A DNA stretch of 64,000 bases from an uncultured Bacteroidia bacterium (GCA_902800965.1 CADCGK010000005.1:206670-270669), one strand, 5' to 3'; shown: positions 8,571 through 16,743, counted from the first letter of the stretch. A program made the numbers and translations. The notes: generated from the letters alone by a model not told the origin.

Positions 8571-10019
8571 ATGAGACAAGTCAAAAACTATATTGCTTTG
8601 GCCTTTGCGCTGCTGATGGGGTCGTCATTGTTCGCACAAATTGCTACGCCCGTTGATTTCATGCGCAACAACCCTAGGGCAGTGTTCGCGAATCCAGCTA
8701 CCTATACGGCCGACTATGGCTATTTTGACATGGGATTGGGTGGCATTAATATTGGAGCCATGAAGATGGGCTTGAAATATGACAAGTTCTTCCAGTTTAA
8801 CGAACAAGGTCAGCCAGTCGTCCTTGATTTGAACAAAGGAATTGCCAGCCTTCGCAACAAGAATTATGTGAATACCTTTGTGAATGTGGACATTTTCCAT
8901 TGCGGTCGTAGGACAAATCATGGTTTCTTTACTTATACACATCGTCTGCGCGAAAGAGAATCTTTTAGATTCAATAAGGACATGATGGAGCTCATGGCCC
9001 ATGGAAATGCCGCTTTTTTGGGCGAGTCCAATCCCGCCAACATCGAGATGGGCGTTGCCGCCAAAGTGTTTCAGGAATTTGATTTCGGTTACCAGATGAG
9101 TCTTACCGAACAGCTGAACGTCGGCTTGCGCTTGAAATTCTTGATGGGCTATGCCGACTCGAAAAGCCAGACGCTGAATGTAAAGTTGTTCACTGACCCA
9201 GAGACTTACGCTTTGAGGATGATGGGTAACGTGGGCATTAGGGCCTCGTTGCCGTATGAGTTCTACATGGAAGATGACAAGATAAAGATTAAGGACAGAC
9301 GATTCAATCCGGCGGCATTGTTCAAGAATTACGGCTTTGGCATTGATTTGGGCGGCGAATACCAGATTGATGAACAATGGGGCGTGGCGGCTGCTATCAA
9401 TGACCTTGGCTTTATCAGATGGAAAGATCACGCATTGAGTTTTGAGGGAAATCTTCAGGACGGGGGTGTGCTCTATGAAGACGGTTCGGTGGTTTTCTCT
9501 GGCCTGACTCCTCAGCAGGTGAGCGCCATGATACAGGATCCGAATTATTTTGACGGCATTACCGATACGCTCGTCCAATATGTCCGATACGACCTTGCGA
9601 ATCTTACTGGATATACATCAGGATTGAATATGAATTTGATGGCGCGTGGCTATTATGACCTGACGCCGGAGCATCGTTTTACGGCTCAACTGATGGGCTG
9701 CAACTTCGGTCTGGGCATGAAACCCGCTTTGACACTTGCCTATACGGGCTCATTCTCTGGAAAATATGACGTGGTGGCCACCTACACCATGATGCCAGGA
9801 AGCTATGACAATCTCGGTATCGGCTTGAGCGCCAACCTCGGCGGTGCGCTGATCTATGTCGCCACCAACAGCATTTTCGGCTTGTTCAACCCAGCGAACA
9901 GGACACAGACGCATGCCCAGTTCGGCCTCTCCTTCACGAGTGGAGAGAAGATCCCGAGGAGTGAGACGATCATCCTTAGGGACAAGGCCGCTGAGGCTGC
10001 CGCCGAGATGGAAGAGTGA
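8571..10019 (+). CDS. DUF5723-like outer-membrane beta-barrel protein
   Basis: A 482-residue protein with a signal peptide (ALAFALLMGSSLFAQ) and the opening DFMRNNPRAVFANPATY, typical of DUF5723 and PorP-like barrels. Many alternating hydrophobic strands follow (YFDMGLGGINIGAMKMGLKY, VGLRLKFLMGYA). I start it at the ATG at 8571, preceded by GGGAGG at 8558-8563, one of the few clear ribosome-binding sites here. It is paired with the lipoprotein upstream and touches the radical SAM gene downstream. Its role in outer-membrane transport or assembly is inferred only. Confidence 0.85.
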   Translation: MRQVKNYIALAFALLMGSSLFAQIATPVDFMRNNPRAVFANPATYTADYGYFDMGLGGINIGAMKMGLKYDKFFQFNEQGQPVVLDLNKGIASLRNKNYVNTFVNVDIFHCGRRTNHGFFTYTHRLRERESFRFNKDMMELMAHGNAAFLGESNPANIEMGVAAKVFQEFDFGYQMSLTEQLNVGLRLKFLMGYADSKSQTLNVKLFTDPETYALRMMGNVGIRASLPYEFYMEDDKIKIKDRRFNPAALFKNYGFGIDLGGEYQIDEQWGVAAAINDLGFIRWKDHALSFEGNLQDGGVLYEDGSVVFSGLTPQQVSAMIQDPNYFDGITDTLVQYVRYDLANLTGYTSGLNMNLMARGYYDLTPEHRFTAQLMGCNFGLGMKPALTLAYTGSFSGKYDVVATYTMMPGSYDNLGIGLSANLGGALIYVATNSIFGLFNPANRTQTHAQFGLSFTSGEKIPRSETIILRDKAAEAAAEMEE

Positions 10020-10627
10020 TGGTGAAAGCACGCGTCATCGGCATCAGCCGTCATCGTTTGACTACTGACGGCGATGGCGTCACCACCTTGGTGGCGTTCA
10101 ACGGCTGCCCGTTGCGCTGCAAGTATTGTCTTAATAGCCATTGCTGGGATCCAGAAAGGGGAAAGGAATATACTCCTGAGACCCTCTATGAGGAAACTAA
10201 AATAGATCAGCTTTATTTTCTCGCCACCCATGGAGGTGTTACCTTCGGTGGTGGCGAACCTTTGCTGCAAGTGGATTTTATCAAGGAGTTCCGTGAACGC
10301 TGTGGAACGCAGTGGCAACTGGTGGCAGAGTCCAGCCTTAACGTGCCTTTCGAAAACTTAGAGGCCCTCGATCCCATATTGGACGGCTATATTGTGGACA
10401 TCAAGGATATGAATCCTGAAATCTATCAGGCCTATACGGGAAAAGACAATGTTGTGGTTTTGAAGAATTTGGAATGGCTTTTGCAGCATAGAGATCCGAA
10501 CGGCATCATGGTGCGGGTCCCTCATATTCCCGATTTCAACACGGATGAAGACGTGGTGAAAAGCATGGAGCGCCTCAAGGAGATGGGGGTGAAGAATTTC
10601 GATGAGTTCAACTATATAATAAGGTGA
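10019..10627 (+). CDS. Short PflA-like radical SAM protein
   Basis: A 202-residue radical SAM protein. The cluster motif CPLRCKYC (Cys 30, 34, 37) binds the 4Fe-4S cluster and S-adenosylmethionine, and TFGGGEPLLQ is the GGE motif. The closest family is the pyruvate formate-lyase/glycyl-radical activases, but this one is shorter than the usual 240 or so residues and lacks the extra ferredoxin insert of some activases. The ATG at 10019 overlaps the stop of the barrel gene. No glycyl-radical enzyme is visible. Instead, a five-gene array of cysteine-rich paralogues begins 33 bp downstream. The substrate is unknown. Confidence 0.85.
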   Translation: MVKARVIGISRHRLTTDGDGVTTLVAFNGCPLRCKYCLNSHCWDPERGKEYTPETLYEETKIDQLYFLATHGGVTFGGGEPLLQVDFIKEFRERCGTQWQLVAESSLNVPFENLEALDPILDGYIVDIKDMNPEIYQAYTGKDNVVVLKNLEWLLQHRDPNGIMVRVPHIPDFNTDEDVVKSMERLKEMGVKNFDEFNYIIR

Positions 10628-10660
10628 GAAGAAAGAAGTAAGAAGAAAGAATAAAACGAT

Positions 10661-12010
10661 ATGGCTAGAGGTAAACAAACATGTAAGATTCTGAAAGAGA
10701 TCCGTAAACAGATTGCGGAGGAAAATGACATTGAGTTGGTCATCGAGGAGTGCACCTATAAAGGTGACTGTCTGGGTACCTGCCCGAGATGCGAGGCCGA
10801 AGTGCGCTATCTTGAACGCGAGCTGAAGAAACGCCAACGTCTGGGCAAAGTGGCCGTGGTCGCTGGGATGTCGCTGGGTACGATGCTTGCCGCTACTTCG
10901 TGCGATACTAATAAATCGCTGTCGAAAAAAGAACCCCTTGCCGGTGATGTGGTGGCCGTCGCCCCTGATGTTCCGGAAGTTGCTAAGGATACCATCCCCC
11001 AACTGGAGGGGATAGTGCGGCTGCTCCGGATCGATTATCCTTTTGATGACGTGGTGTATGAGCAATCGATGAAAAACCTGTTTGTTTTCCCTGAAATGAA
11101 TAACTTGTTCATTCGTGGCGGCAAGATTCAATATGAGCATATTGGAGGAGGAGACGCATATACAACGTTTGAGGAACTGATAGAAGCGACTAAAGAATTC
11201 AGGGCACCCTATTATCCTGAAGGGGAACAAAAGCTGCTGGAAAACCTTTCTTTCTATTTGAGTGACTATAAAAAGGGCACCAAAAATTACAATGGAGAAA
11301 TGGAAGTGGTGTTTACTGTTGACCAGACGGGTAAGTTGTCGGACATCGAAATCCAGAAAGGCATTGACGAGACTTTGGACGCAGAAGTCGTCTCGTTTTT
11401 CGAGCCCATGAAATGGGAGCCTGCGTATTATCAGCTGAAGGACGAGAGTCGGGACTGGCCGTTTGAATGCCGTTGTGTGATGCAGATCCAATTCCCGATT
11501 CGGTATGCTGAAACCTTAATGGGCATCGTTCCCATGTATAATCCCGTGCTCCTTCATCTGGACTCAGTGAGTCCGGAGGTTCAGGCAAAGATGGTGTTCC
11601 CGGAATCGAAGCGACTGACGGTGAACGGATATGAATTGCAGATCCCCGAATCGCTCTATAGCACCTATAAAGAATACAAGGAGCCTTATCTGGTTGAAAA
11701 GGCGGTGCGTATCGCGGCTCCTCACTATCTTGGCGGTGAGCCTGCCATGTTGCAGTTCCTGGAGGAATACCTTGGCGAAGATGCAAGAAAAGGATCACGT
11801 GAGATAGAGGTTGAATTCACTGTGCTTGTCACTGGTGGGGTGCGTGATGTGGAGGTCGTGAGAGGCATTGACGAGAAGCTGGATGCCCAAGTGATACGAG
11901 TCTTCAAGATGATGGAATGGGAACCCGGTATTTGGGAGATGGAGTCGGGCGAGCAAATCATGGTTTCGTGCAGCTGTACGCAGAAGATTTATTTTCCATT
12001 AAAACAATAA
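10661..12010 (+). CDS. Cys-rich N-domain membrane protein with two TonB-C-like repeats (array member 1)
   Basis: 449 residues, first and longest of five tandem paralogues. Residues 1-63 form the shared domain, with Cys at 8, 31, 37, 41 and 44 (C-x5-C-x3-CPRC) and a basic helix ending KKRQRLGK. A hydrophobic segment VAVVAGMSLGTMLAATSC follows; it looks like a signal peptide or lipobox but sits at about 64-81. The C-terminal part holds two degenerate TonB-C-like repeats (about 190-280 and 360-449), each with YPEGE/YLGGE, a GxLxDIEI/GGVRDVEV strand, GIDExLDAxV and MKWEP/MEWEP. The conserved GDVVA motif lies between membrane segment and repeats. Function unknown. Confidence 0.85.
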   Translation: MARGKQTCKILKEIRKQIAEENDIELVIEECTYKGDCLGTCPRCEAEVRYLERELKKRQRLGKVAVVAGMSLGTMLAATSCDTNKSLSKKEPLAGDVVAVAPDVPEVAKDTIPQLEGIVRLLRIDYPFDDVVYEQSMKNLFVFPEMNNLFIRGGKIQYEHIGGGDAYTTFEELIEATKEFRAPYYPEGEQKLLENLSFYLSDYKKGTKNYNGEMEVVFTVDQTGKLSDIEIQKGIDETLDAEVVSFFEPMKWEPAYYQLKDESRDWPFECRCVMQIQFPIRYAETLMGIVPMYNPVLLHLDSVSPEVQAKMVFPESKRLTVNGYELQIPESLYSTYKEYKEPYLVEKAVRIAAPHYLGGEPAMLQFLEEYLGEDARKGSREIEVEFTVLVTGGVRDVEVVRGIDEKLDAQVIRVFKMMEWEPGIWEMESGEQIMVSCSCTQKIYFPLKQ

Positions 12011-12015
12011 AGATC

Positions 12016-12432
12016 ATGGCTAAAGGAAAACAAACTTGCAAGATCTTGAAAGAGATCCGCAAGCAGATTGCGGAAGACAATGATATCAACCTGGTCATTG
12101 AGGAATGCATGTATCAAGGTGACTGCGAAGGCACCTGCCCAAGATGCGAGGCTGAGGTGCGCTACCTGGAACGTGAGCTGGAGAAACGCCAGCGCATGGG
12201 CAAAGTAGCGGTCATCGCCGGTCTGTCGCTTGGCACCATGCTCACCGCATCATCATGCGCCCGTGTCGTGCCTCCTCCCACGGGGATTGTGCCCAATCCC
12301 AATGTCCCTGACTCAACAGAATGCCCGGCACCGGATACCACCGATCCCGATTACCTCTATCCTCTGGCAGGCGATGTGTTGGCACCGGAACCGAATAGCA
12401 CCGAGTTGGACGATCCTGATGTAAATGAATAA
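12016..12432 (+). CDS. Cys-rich N-domain membrane protein, short form (array member 2)
   Basis: 138 residues. Residues 1-63 are nearly identical to its four neighbours (MAKGKQTCKILKEIRKQIAE, then C31, C37, C41, C44), followed by the signal-like segment VAVIAGLSLGTMLTASSC. The tail is Pro- and Asp-rich and ends soon after LAGDVLAPEPNS, so the TonB-C-like domain of members 1, 4 and 5 is absent. It may be a truncated copy or a short partner subunit. I chose the ATG at 12016; the frame is open to 11917, but that part lies inside the previous gene. Confidence 0.8.
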   Translation: MAKGKQTCKILKEIRKQIAEDNDINLVIEECMYQGDCEGTCPRCEAEVRYLERELEKRQRMGKVAVIAGLSLGTMLTASSCARVVPPPTGIVPNPNVPDSTECPAPDTTDPDYLYPLAGDVLAPEPNSTELDDPDVNE

Positions 12433-12436
12433 TGCC

Positions 12437-12847
12437 ATGGCCAAAGGAAAACGAACCTGCAAAATACTGAAAGAGATCCGCAAGCAGATTGCTGCGGATA
12501 ACGACATCGAACTGGTCATCGAGGAATGCACCTACAAAGGCGACTGCCTCGGCACTTGTCCAAGATGTGAAGCTGAAGTGCGTTACCTGGAGCGTGAGCT
12601 AGAGAAACGCCAGCGCATGGGTAAGGTGGCGGTCATCGCAGGACTTTCGCTGGGTACCATGCTCACCGCATCGTCTTGTGCCAATCCTGGCCCTCAAGTA
12701 ACGGGGAAGGTGCCCGCTTATTCTGATCCCACAGAGAAACCCAACGACAGTGTCCCCGACGACACCATCCCCGATGATGCCTATCTTCTCGAAGGCGATG
12801 TGTTGGCACCGGAGCCGGATTCTGTTGAGTTAGAGGAAAAAGAATAA
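12437..12847 (+). CDS. Cys-rich N-domain membrane protein, short form (array member 3)
   Basis: 136 residues, closest to member 2: the same cysteine domain (GDCLGTCPRCEAEVRYLERE), the same membrane segment ending TASSC, and a short acidic tail with the motif LEGDVLAPEPDSVELEE. No TonB-C-like domain. The junction before it (AATAATGCCATGGCC) is repeated almost exactly before member 4, which points to recent tandem duplication. The ATG at 12437 gives the family start MAKGK; an in-frame ATG at 12425 overlaps the preceding gene. Confidence 0.8.
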   Translation: MAKGKRTCKILKEIRKQIAADNDIELVIEECTYKGDCLGTCPRCEAEVRYLERELEKRQRMGKVAVIAGLSLGTMLTASSCANPGPQVTGKVPAYSDPTEKPNDSVPDDTIPDDAYLLEGDVLAPEPDSVELEEKE

Positions 12848-12851
12848 TGCC

Positions 12852-13484
12852 ATGGCCAAAGGCAAACAAACCTGCAAAATCCTGAAGGAAATCCGCAGGC
12901 AGATTGCGGCGGAGAACGATATTAAGTTGGTCATCGAGGAATGTACCTACCAAGGCGACTGCCTCGGCACCTGCCCGAAATGCGAAGCCGAGGTGCGCTA
13001 TCTGGAGCGCGAATTGGAGAAACGGCAACGTATGGGCAAAGCAGCAGTCGTTGCGGGCCTTTCCGTAGGTTTGTTGGGCGCAAGTCAAGTGGCTTTGGCG
13101 CAGCAGCCAGATAGTTTGCGGATGGATACAATTGTTGAGGAAGAAGTGATGGTTGAGACATCGGAGTTTTTTGGGTGTATTGTGGAGACCATGCCTGCAT
13201 TCCGTGGCGGCGAGCAAAAGTTGTTTGAATTCCTAGGGAATAATTTGGTCTATCCCAAAGAAGCCAAAGAAGCTGGCATAGAAGGCAAGGTGTTTGTTGA
13301 GTTTTATATAGAAAAAGACGGCACTGTTTGTGATGCAAAAGTGCTTCGTGGCATAGGCTACGGCTGTGATGAAGAAGCACTTCGTGTGATTGGTCTAATG
13401 CCAAAATGGTACCCAGGCAAACAAAGAGGGAAGGCCGTCCGTGTGAGATATACAATGCCCATCAATTTCAAATTATCCAAATAA
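12852..13484 (+). CDS. Cys-rich N-domain protein with TonB C-terminal domain (array member 4)
   Basis: 210 residues. The shared cysteine domain (C8, C31, C37, C41, C44) is followed by AAVVAGLSVGLLGASQVALAQ, which here resembles a type I signal-peptide cleavage site (ALA-Q) rather than a lipobox. The C-terminal 90 residues are a good TonB-C match: MPAFRGGEQKLFEFLGNNL, YPKEAKEAGIEGKVFVEF, then CDAKVLRGIGYGCDEEALRV and a closing PINFKL strand. If cleaved, a periplasmic TonB-C-like domain would be released from a cytoplasmic cysteine domain. Confidence 0.85.
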   Translation: MAKGKQTCKILKEIRRQIAAENDIKLVIEECTYQGDCLGTCPKCEAEVRYLERELEKRQRMGKAAVVAGLSVGLLGASQVALAQQPDSLRMDTIVEEEVMVETSEFFGCIVETMPAFRGGEQKLFEFLGNNLVYPKEAKEAGIEGKVFVEFYIEKDGTVCDAKVLRGIGYGCDEEALRVIGLMPKWYPGKQRGKAVRVRYTMPINFKLSK

Positions 13485-13495
13485 GGAATAAAACT

Positions 13496-14248
13496 ATGGC
13501 CAAAGGCAAACAAACCTGCAAAATCCTGAAGGAAATCCGCAAACAGATTGCGGCGGAGAACGATATTGAATTCGTGACCTCGGAGTGTACTCACAAGGGC
13601 GACTGCGCTGGCACTTGCCCGAAATGCGAAGCCGAGGTGCGCTATTTGGAGCGCGAATTGGAGAAACGCCAGCGCTTGGGCAAGGCGGCCATCTTTGCCG
13701 GAATGACCATAGGAACAGCCATTACCGTAGCGGGTTGTGGCCCGTTGGCACCGACCCCGAATGGTATGATGGAGCATCCAAGGGATACTTTTGTGGCCGC
13801 TGATACGATTAGGAATGATAGTGTCGAGGAGCCTTTCGAGCTCGAAGGCGATGTGATGGCACCAGTGCCGGATACATTGATGGAATATGTTTTTGAGCCA
13901 GAAGAAGATGAAGATCGTCCTGGCGTTTATATTGTTGTCGAACAAATGCCAGAGTTTCCAGGAGGTGATAAAGGGTTTCATCAATTCATTGCCGACAATG
14001 TAAAATATCCTGCCGAAGCTAAAGAAAAGGGAATAAGAGGTATAGTGTATGTCAATTTCATCGTTGAACCAGACGGAAGTGTTTCCGATATTAAAGTATT
14101 GCGGGGAATTGGCAGTGGCTGTGATGAGGAAGCGGTTCGTGTGGTGGAATCCATGCCTAAATTTAAGCCTGGAATGCAAAATGGTGAAGCCGTAAGGGTT
14201 TCTTATACTGTTCCTGTTATTTTTAGGTTGGAAGACAACCAGGATTGA
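13496..14248 (+). CDS. Cys-rich N-domain lipoprotein-like TonB family protein (array member 5)
   Basis: 250 residues. The shared domain ends at about 63, followed by AAIFAGMTIGTAITVAGC, whose last four residues VAGC are a textbook lipobox although it begins more than 60 residues from the N-terminus. An acidic linker holds the array-wide motif LEGDVMAPVPDT. The C-terminal TonB-C domain reads MPEFPGGDKGFHQFIADNV, YPAEAKEKGIRGIVYVNF, VLRGIGSGCDEEAVRVVESM, then VPVIF. The last gene before the ftcD leader; nothing suggests it is co-transcribed with ftcD, which has its own promoter. Confidence 0.85.
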   Translation: MAKGKQTCKILKEIRKQIAAENDIEFVTSECTHKGDCAGTCPKCEAEVRYLERELEKRQRLGKAAIFAGMTIGTAITVAGCGPLAPTPNGMMEHPRDTFVAADTIRNDSVEEPFELEGDVMAPVPDTLMEYVFEPEEDEDRPGVYIVVEQMPEFPGGDKGFHQFIADNVKYPAEAKEKGIRGIVYVNFIVEPDGSVSDIKVLRGIGSGCDEEAVRVVESMPKFKPGMQNGEAVRVSYTVPVIFRLEDNQD

Positions 14249-14260
14249 TTTCTGTTTCAT

Positions 14261-14288
14261 TTTGTAAAGAAAAAAGCCGTACATTTGC
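14261..14288 (+). promoter_or_regulatory. Promoter of the ftcD leader
   Basis: TTTG at 14261-14264 and TACATTTGC at 14280-14288. The -7 element matches well; the spacing to the upstream TTTG is short (15 bp). Transcription would start near 14295, giving a leader of about 180 nt ahead of ftcD. Confidence 0.55.
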
Positions 14289-14304
14289 AGCGGCAAAAGC
14301 CGTA

Positions 14305-14437
14305 GAGATTCCCCTCCGGGGAATGGAGTGGTGTGTGGTTGTTTATAAGCGGCGGCTTGAGGTTTTGACCTATTGGAAGACGCCCGAGGCCGCCGCGGTA
14401 TACAAAACGATCAAACTCCATTCTCGAAGAGAATCTC
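14305..14437 (+). ncRNA. Structured leader (four-way-junction-like) upstream of ftcD
   Basis: Nested inverted repeats fold this stretch onto itself. GAGATTC (14305-14311) pairs with GAATCTC (14431-14437), GAATGGAGT (14321-14329) with ACTCCATTC (14415-14423), and GCGGCGGC (14349-14356) with GCCGCCGC (14389-14396). The outer arms also form local hairpins ATTCCCC/GGGGAAT and ATTCTC/GAGAAT, partly in competition with the long-range pairing. It lies in the 5' leader of ftcD, so a cis-regulatory RNA is plausible. A small mobile palindromic element is the alternative. No known class is recognised. Confidence 0.5.
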
Positions 14438-14477
14438 AATCTTGAATCTTGATTTTTAAATATTAAATCAAACAATA

Positions 14478-16133
14478 ATGAAACAACTCATCGAATGCGT
14501 GCCGAATATCAGCGAAGGCCGCGACAAGAATATCATTGACCAAGTTACTGCTGAAATCGAGAAAGTGGAAGGCGTGAAGCTGCTGGATGTGGATCCTGGC
14601 ATGACCACCAACCGCACCGTCATCACCTTCGTGGGTGAGCCTGAGCCTGTGTGCGAAGCCGCCTACCGCGTGGTGAAGAAAGCCGCCGAACTCATCGACA
14701 TGAGCCAGCATCATGGCGCCCACCCGCGCCAAGGTGCCACCGACGTGTGCCCCCTCATCCCTGTGAGCAACATCACCATGGAAGAGGTAGTCGAGTATGC
14801 CCACAAGTTGGGCAAGCGCCTCGGCGACGAGCTGAACATTCCGATTTACTGCTACGAAGAGGCCGCCTACATCAAGGAACGCCGCAACCTCGCGTATTGC
14901 CGTACAGGTGAATATGAATCTCTGGCCTCGCGCCTTGGCACGGAGCAGTGGAAGCCCGACTTCGGCCCCAACGAATGGAACGAACACGTGGCCCACACGG
15001 GTGCTACTCAAGTGGGTGCACGTGACTTCCTCGTGGCTATCAACTATAACCTCAACACCACCTCAACGCGTCGCGCCAACGCCATCGCTTTCGACGTGCG
15101 CGAAAAGGGTCGCCCGATGCGCGAAGGCGGCAAGGTGACCGGCAAGCCGATGAAGGACGAAAACGCTATCGGCTGGTTCATCGAGGACTACGGCATCGCC
15201 CAGGTGTCGATGAACATCACCAACATCAGCGTGTCGCCCGTCCACGTCTGCTTCGAGGAGGTCTGTGCCAAGGCCGCTGCCCGTGGCGTGCGCGTCACTG
15301 GCTGCGAAATCGTCGGCCTCGTGCCCAAGAAAGTGCTGATGGATGCTGGCAGGTTCTATCTAGCCAAACAACAACGCAGCCTCGGCGTGAGTGAAGAGGA
15401 AATCATGAAGATCGCTATCAAGTCGATGGGCCTCGACGACCTGAAGCCCTTCGACCCGAAGGAAAAGGTCATCGAATATCTCATCGAAGACCACAGCCAG
15501 AAGAAACTCGTTGACATGACCTGCACGGGCTTTGCCAACGAGACAGCTTCTGAAAGCCCCGCTCCTGGTGGCGGTTCCATCTCGGCCTACATGGGTGCCC
15601 TTGGTGCCTCATTGGCCACAATGGTCGCCAACCTGTCGTCGCACAAGCCGGGCTGGGACGAGCGCTGGGAAGAGTTCTCCAACTGGGCCGTCAAGGGTCA
15701 AGCCATCAAGGATGAGCTACTTGAACTCGTTGATGAGGACACCAATGCCTTCAATAAGATTATGGATGCCTTTGGCCTGCCGAAGAAGACCGACGAGGAG
15801 AAGGCCGCTCGCACTGCCGCCATCCAAGAGGCTACCAAGTATGCCACCCAGGTGCCTTTCCGCACGATGAAGGTCGCCTTCAAGGCTTTCGAGGTCGTCC
15901 GCGCCATGGCCGAGACGGGTAATCCGAACTCCGTCACCGACGCCGGTGTGGGTGCTTTGTGCGCTCGTTCAGCTGTCATGGGAGCCCATCTCAACGTGAA
16001 GATCAATGCCGCCTCCTTGAAGGATGAGGAATTCAAAGCCCAAATCCTGAATGAAGCTGCTGAGATTGAAGCTGCCGCCATAAAGGAAGAAGCTGAAATC
16101 TTAGAGATCGTCAACAAAGTGATCGTCGGGTAA
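14478..16133 (+). CDS. ftcD: Bifunctional glutamate formimidoyltransferase / formiminotetrahydrofolate cyclodeaminase
   Basis: 551 residues. The N-terminal formiminotransferase (about 1-325) starts LIECVPNISEGRD and contains DPGMTTNRTVITFVG, ASQHHGAHPRQGATDVCP-like sequence around residues 76-95 and the folate-binding middle region. The C-terminal cyclodeaminase (about 340-551) holds SPAPGGGSISAYMGALGASL and the helical end typical of FTCD. It moves the formimino group from formiminoglutamate to tetrahydrofolate and then releases ammonia, completing histidine breakdown to glutamate. It is the partner of hutI. The structured leader upstream suggests control at the RNA level. Confidence 0.95.
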   Translation: MKQLIECVPNISEGRDKNIIDQVTAEIEKVEGVKLLDVDPGMTTNRTVITFVGEPEPVCEAAYRVVKKAAELIDMSQHHGAHPRQGATDVCPLIPVSNITMEEVVEYAHKLGKRLGDELNIPIYCYEEAAYIKERRNLAYCRTGEYESLASRLGTEQWKPDFGPNEWNEHVAHTGATQVGARDFLVAINYNLNTTSTRRANAIAFDVREKGRPMREGGKVTGKPMKDENAIGWFIEDYGIAQVSMNITNISVSPVHVCFEEVCAKAAARGVRVTGCEIVGLVPKKVLMDAGRFYLAKQQRSLGVSEEEIMKIAIKSMGLDDLKPFDPKEKVIEYLIEDHSQKKLVDMTCTGFANETASESPAPGGGSISAYMGALGASLATMVANLSSHKPGWDERWEEFSNWAVKGQAIKDELLELVDEDTNAFNKIMDAFGLPKKTDEEKAARTAAIQEATKYATQVPFRTMKVAFKAFEVVRAMAETGNPNSVTDAGVGALCARSAVMGAHLNVKINAASLKDEEFKAQILNEAAEIEAAAIKEEAEILEIVNKVIVG

Positions 16134-16147
16134 GCGGCTAAAAGGAG

Positions 16148-16230
16148 AACGGCGAATTAAACGAATTTTACGAATGATTCGTTTAATTCGTTTAATTCGC
16201 CGTTGCTAATTCGTAAAATTCGCCGTTAAC
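16148..16230. repeat. Long inverted repeat with an 18-bp perfect stem
   Basis: AACGGCGAATTAAACGAA (16148-16165) is perfectly complementary to 16187-16204. A further arm, ATTCGTAAAATTC (about 16210-16222), can pair instead with the central GAATTTTACGAAT (about 16164-16176). The competing pairings could terminate ftcD transcription. Origin unclear. Confidence 0.7.
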
Positions 16231-16252
16231 CGAAAATTTTTGAGATTATCCC

Positions 16253-16283
16253 TTGCCAGTTCAAAAAAATGTTCTAATTTTGC
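16253..16283 (+). promoter_or_regulatory. Promoter of the rpmG operon
   Basis: TTG at 16253-16255, 19 bp, TAATTTTGC at 16275-16283, about 30 bp before rpmG. Matches the consensus well. Confidence 0.7.
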
Positions 16284-16313
16284 AGTCCGAAAATTTTGAA
16301 AGGAAGATAAGAT

Positions 16314-16502
16314 ATGTCAAAGAAACAGAAAGACGCACGCATCAAGGTCATCCTCGAGTGCACAGAGCATAAGGCCAGCGGCATGCCCGGTACTTCTCGT
16401 TACTTTACTTACAAGAACAAGAAGAACACTCCAGACCGTCTGGAATTGATGAAGTATAACCCGATTTTGAAAAGAATGACCCTCCACAAGGAGATCAAAT
16501 AA
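16314..16502 (+). CDS. rpmG: 50S ribosomal protein L33
   Basis: 62 residues, the normal length of L33: [41 protein letters not shown] and the end [12 protein letters not shown]. It is part of the large ribosomal subunit near the E site. In many Bacteroidota rpmB (L28) lies directly upstream; here the space is taken by a repeat and a promoter, so L28 is encoded elsewhere. The DUF4295 gene follows after 9 bp. Confidence 0.95.
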   Translation: MSKKQKDARIKVILECTEHKASGMPGTSRYFTYKNKKNTPDRLELMKYNPILKRMTLHKEIK

Positions 16503-16511
16503 TTAAGAGTT

Positions 16512-16664
16512 ATGGCAAAGAAAGTAGTTGCTACCCTTCGTACCCTGGGTAAAGAATACAGCAAGGTCATCAGAATGAAACGTTCTGAAAAGACTGGCGC
16601 TTATTATTTTGAAGAGACCATCGTTCCTGTTGAGAAGGTTCAGGAATTTCTCGCCAAAAGATAA
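16512..16664 (+). CDS. DUF4295 small protein
   Basis: A basic protein of 50 residues beginning MAKKVVATLRTLGKEYSKVI and ending EKVQEFLAKR. It is a Bacteroidota-specific family that almost always follows rpmG, as here, and is presumed to be ribosome-associated. Function not established. A clear intrinsic terminator follows at 16688-16724. Confidence 0.88.
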   Translation: MAKKVVATLRTLGKEYSKVIRMKRSEKTGAYYFEETIVPVEKVQEFLAKR

Positions 16665-16687
16665 TTTGCGTTTCTTTAAACAAATAC

Positions 16688-16724
16688 AATAGCTTTTCCA
16701 TAACGCTTGGGAGAGCTATTTTTT
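16688..16724 (+). terminator. Intrinsic terminator after rpmG-DUF4295
   Basis: AATAGCTTTTCC pairs with GGGAGAGCTATT around a short loop, followed by a run of T (16719-16724). It ends the ribosomal transcript before ftsY. Confidence 0.8.
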
Positions 16725-16743
16725 CGTGTAATAAAGTGAAGTT

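Noticed and set aside
10358..11491. A 377-codon minus-strand frame
   Set aside because: Antisense to the radical SAM gene and array member 1; low-complexity His/Phe-rich translation typical of a shadow frame.
13358..14296. A 312-codon minus-strand frame
   Set aside because: Antisense to array members 4 and 5, which carry conserved domains.
14245..14445. A 66-codon frame in the ftcD leader
   Set aside because: It reads through the promoter and the nested inverted repeats; no family resemblance.
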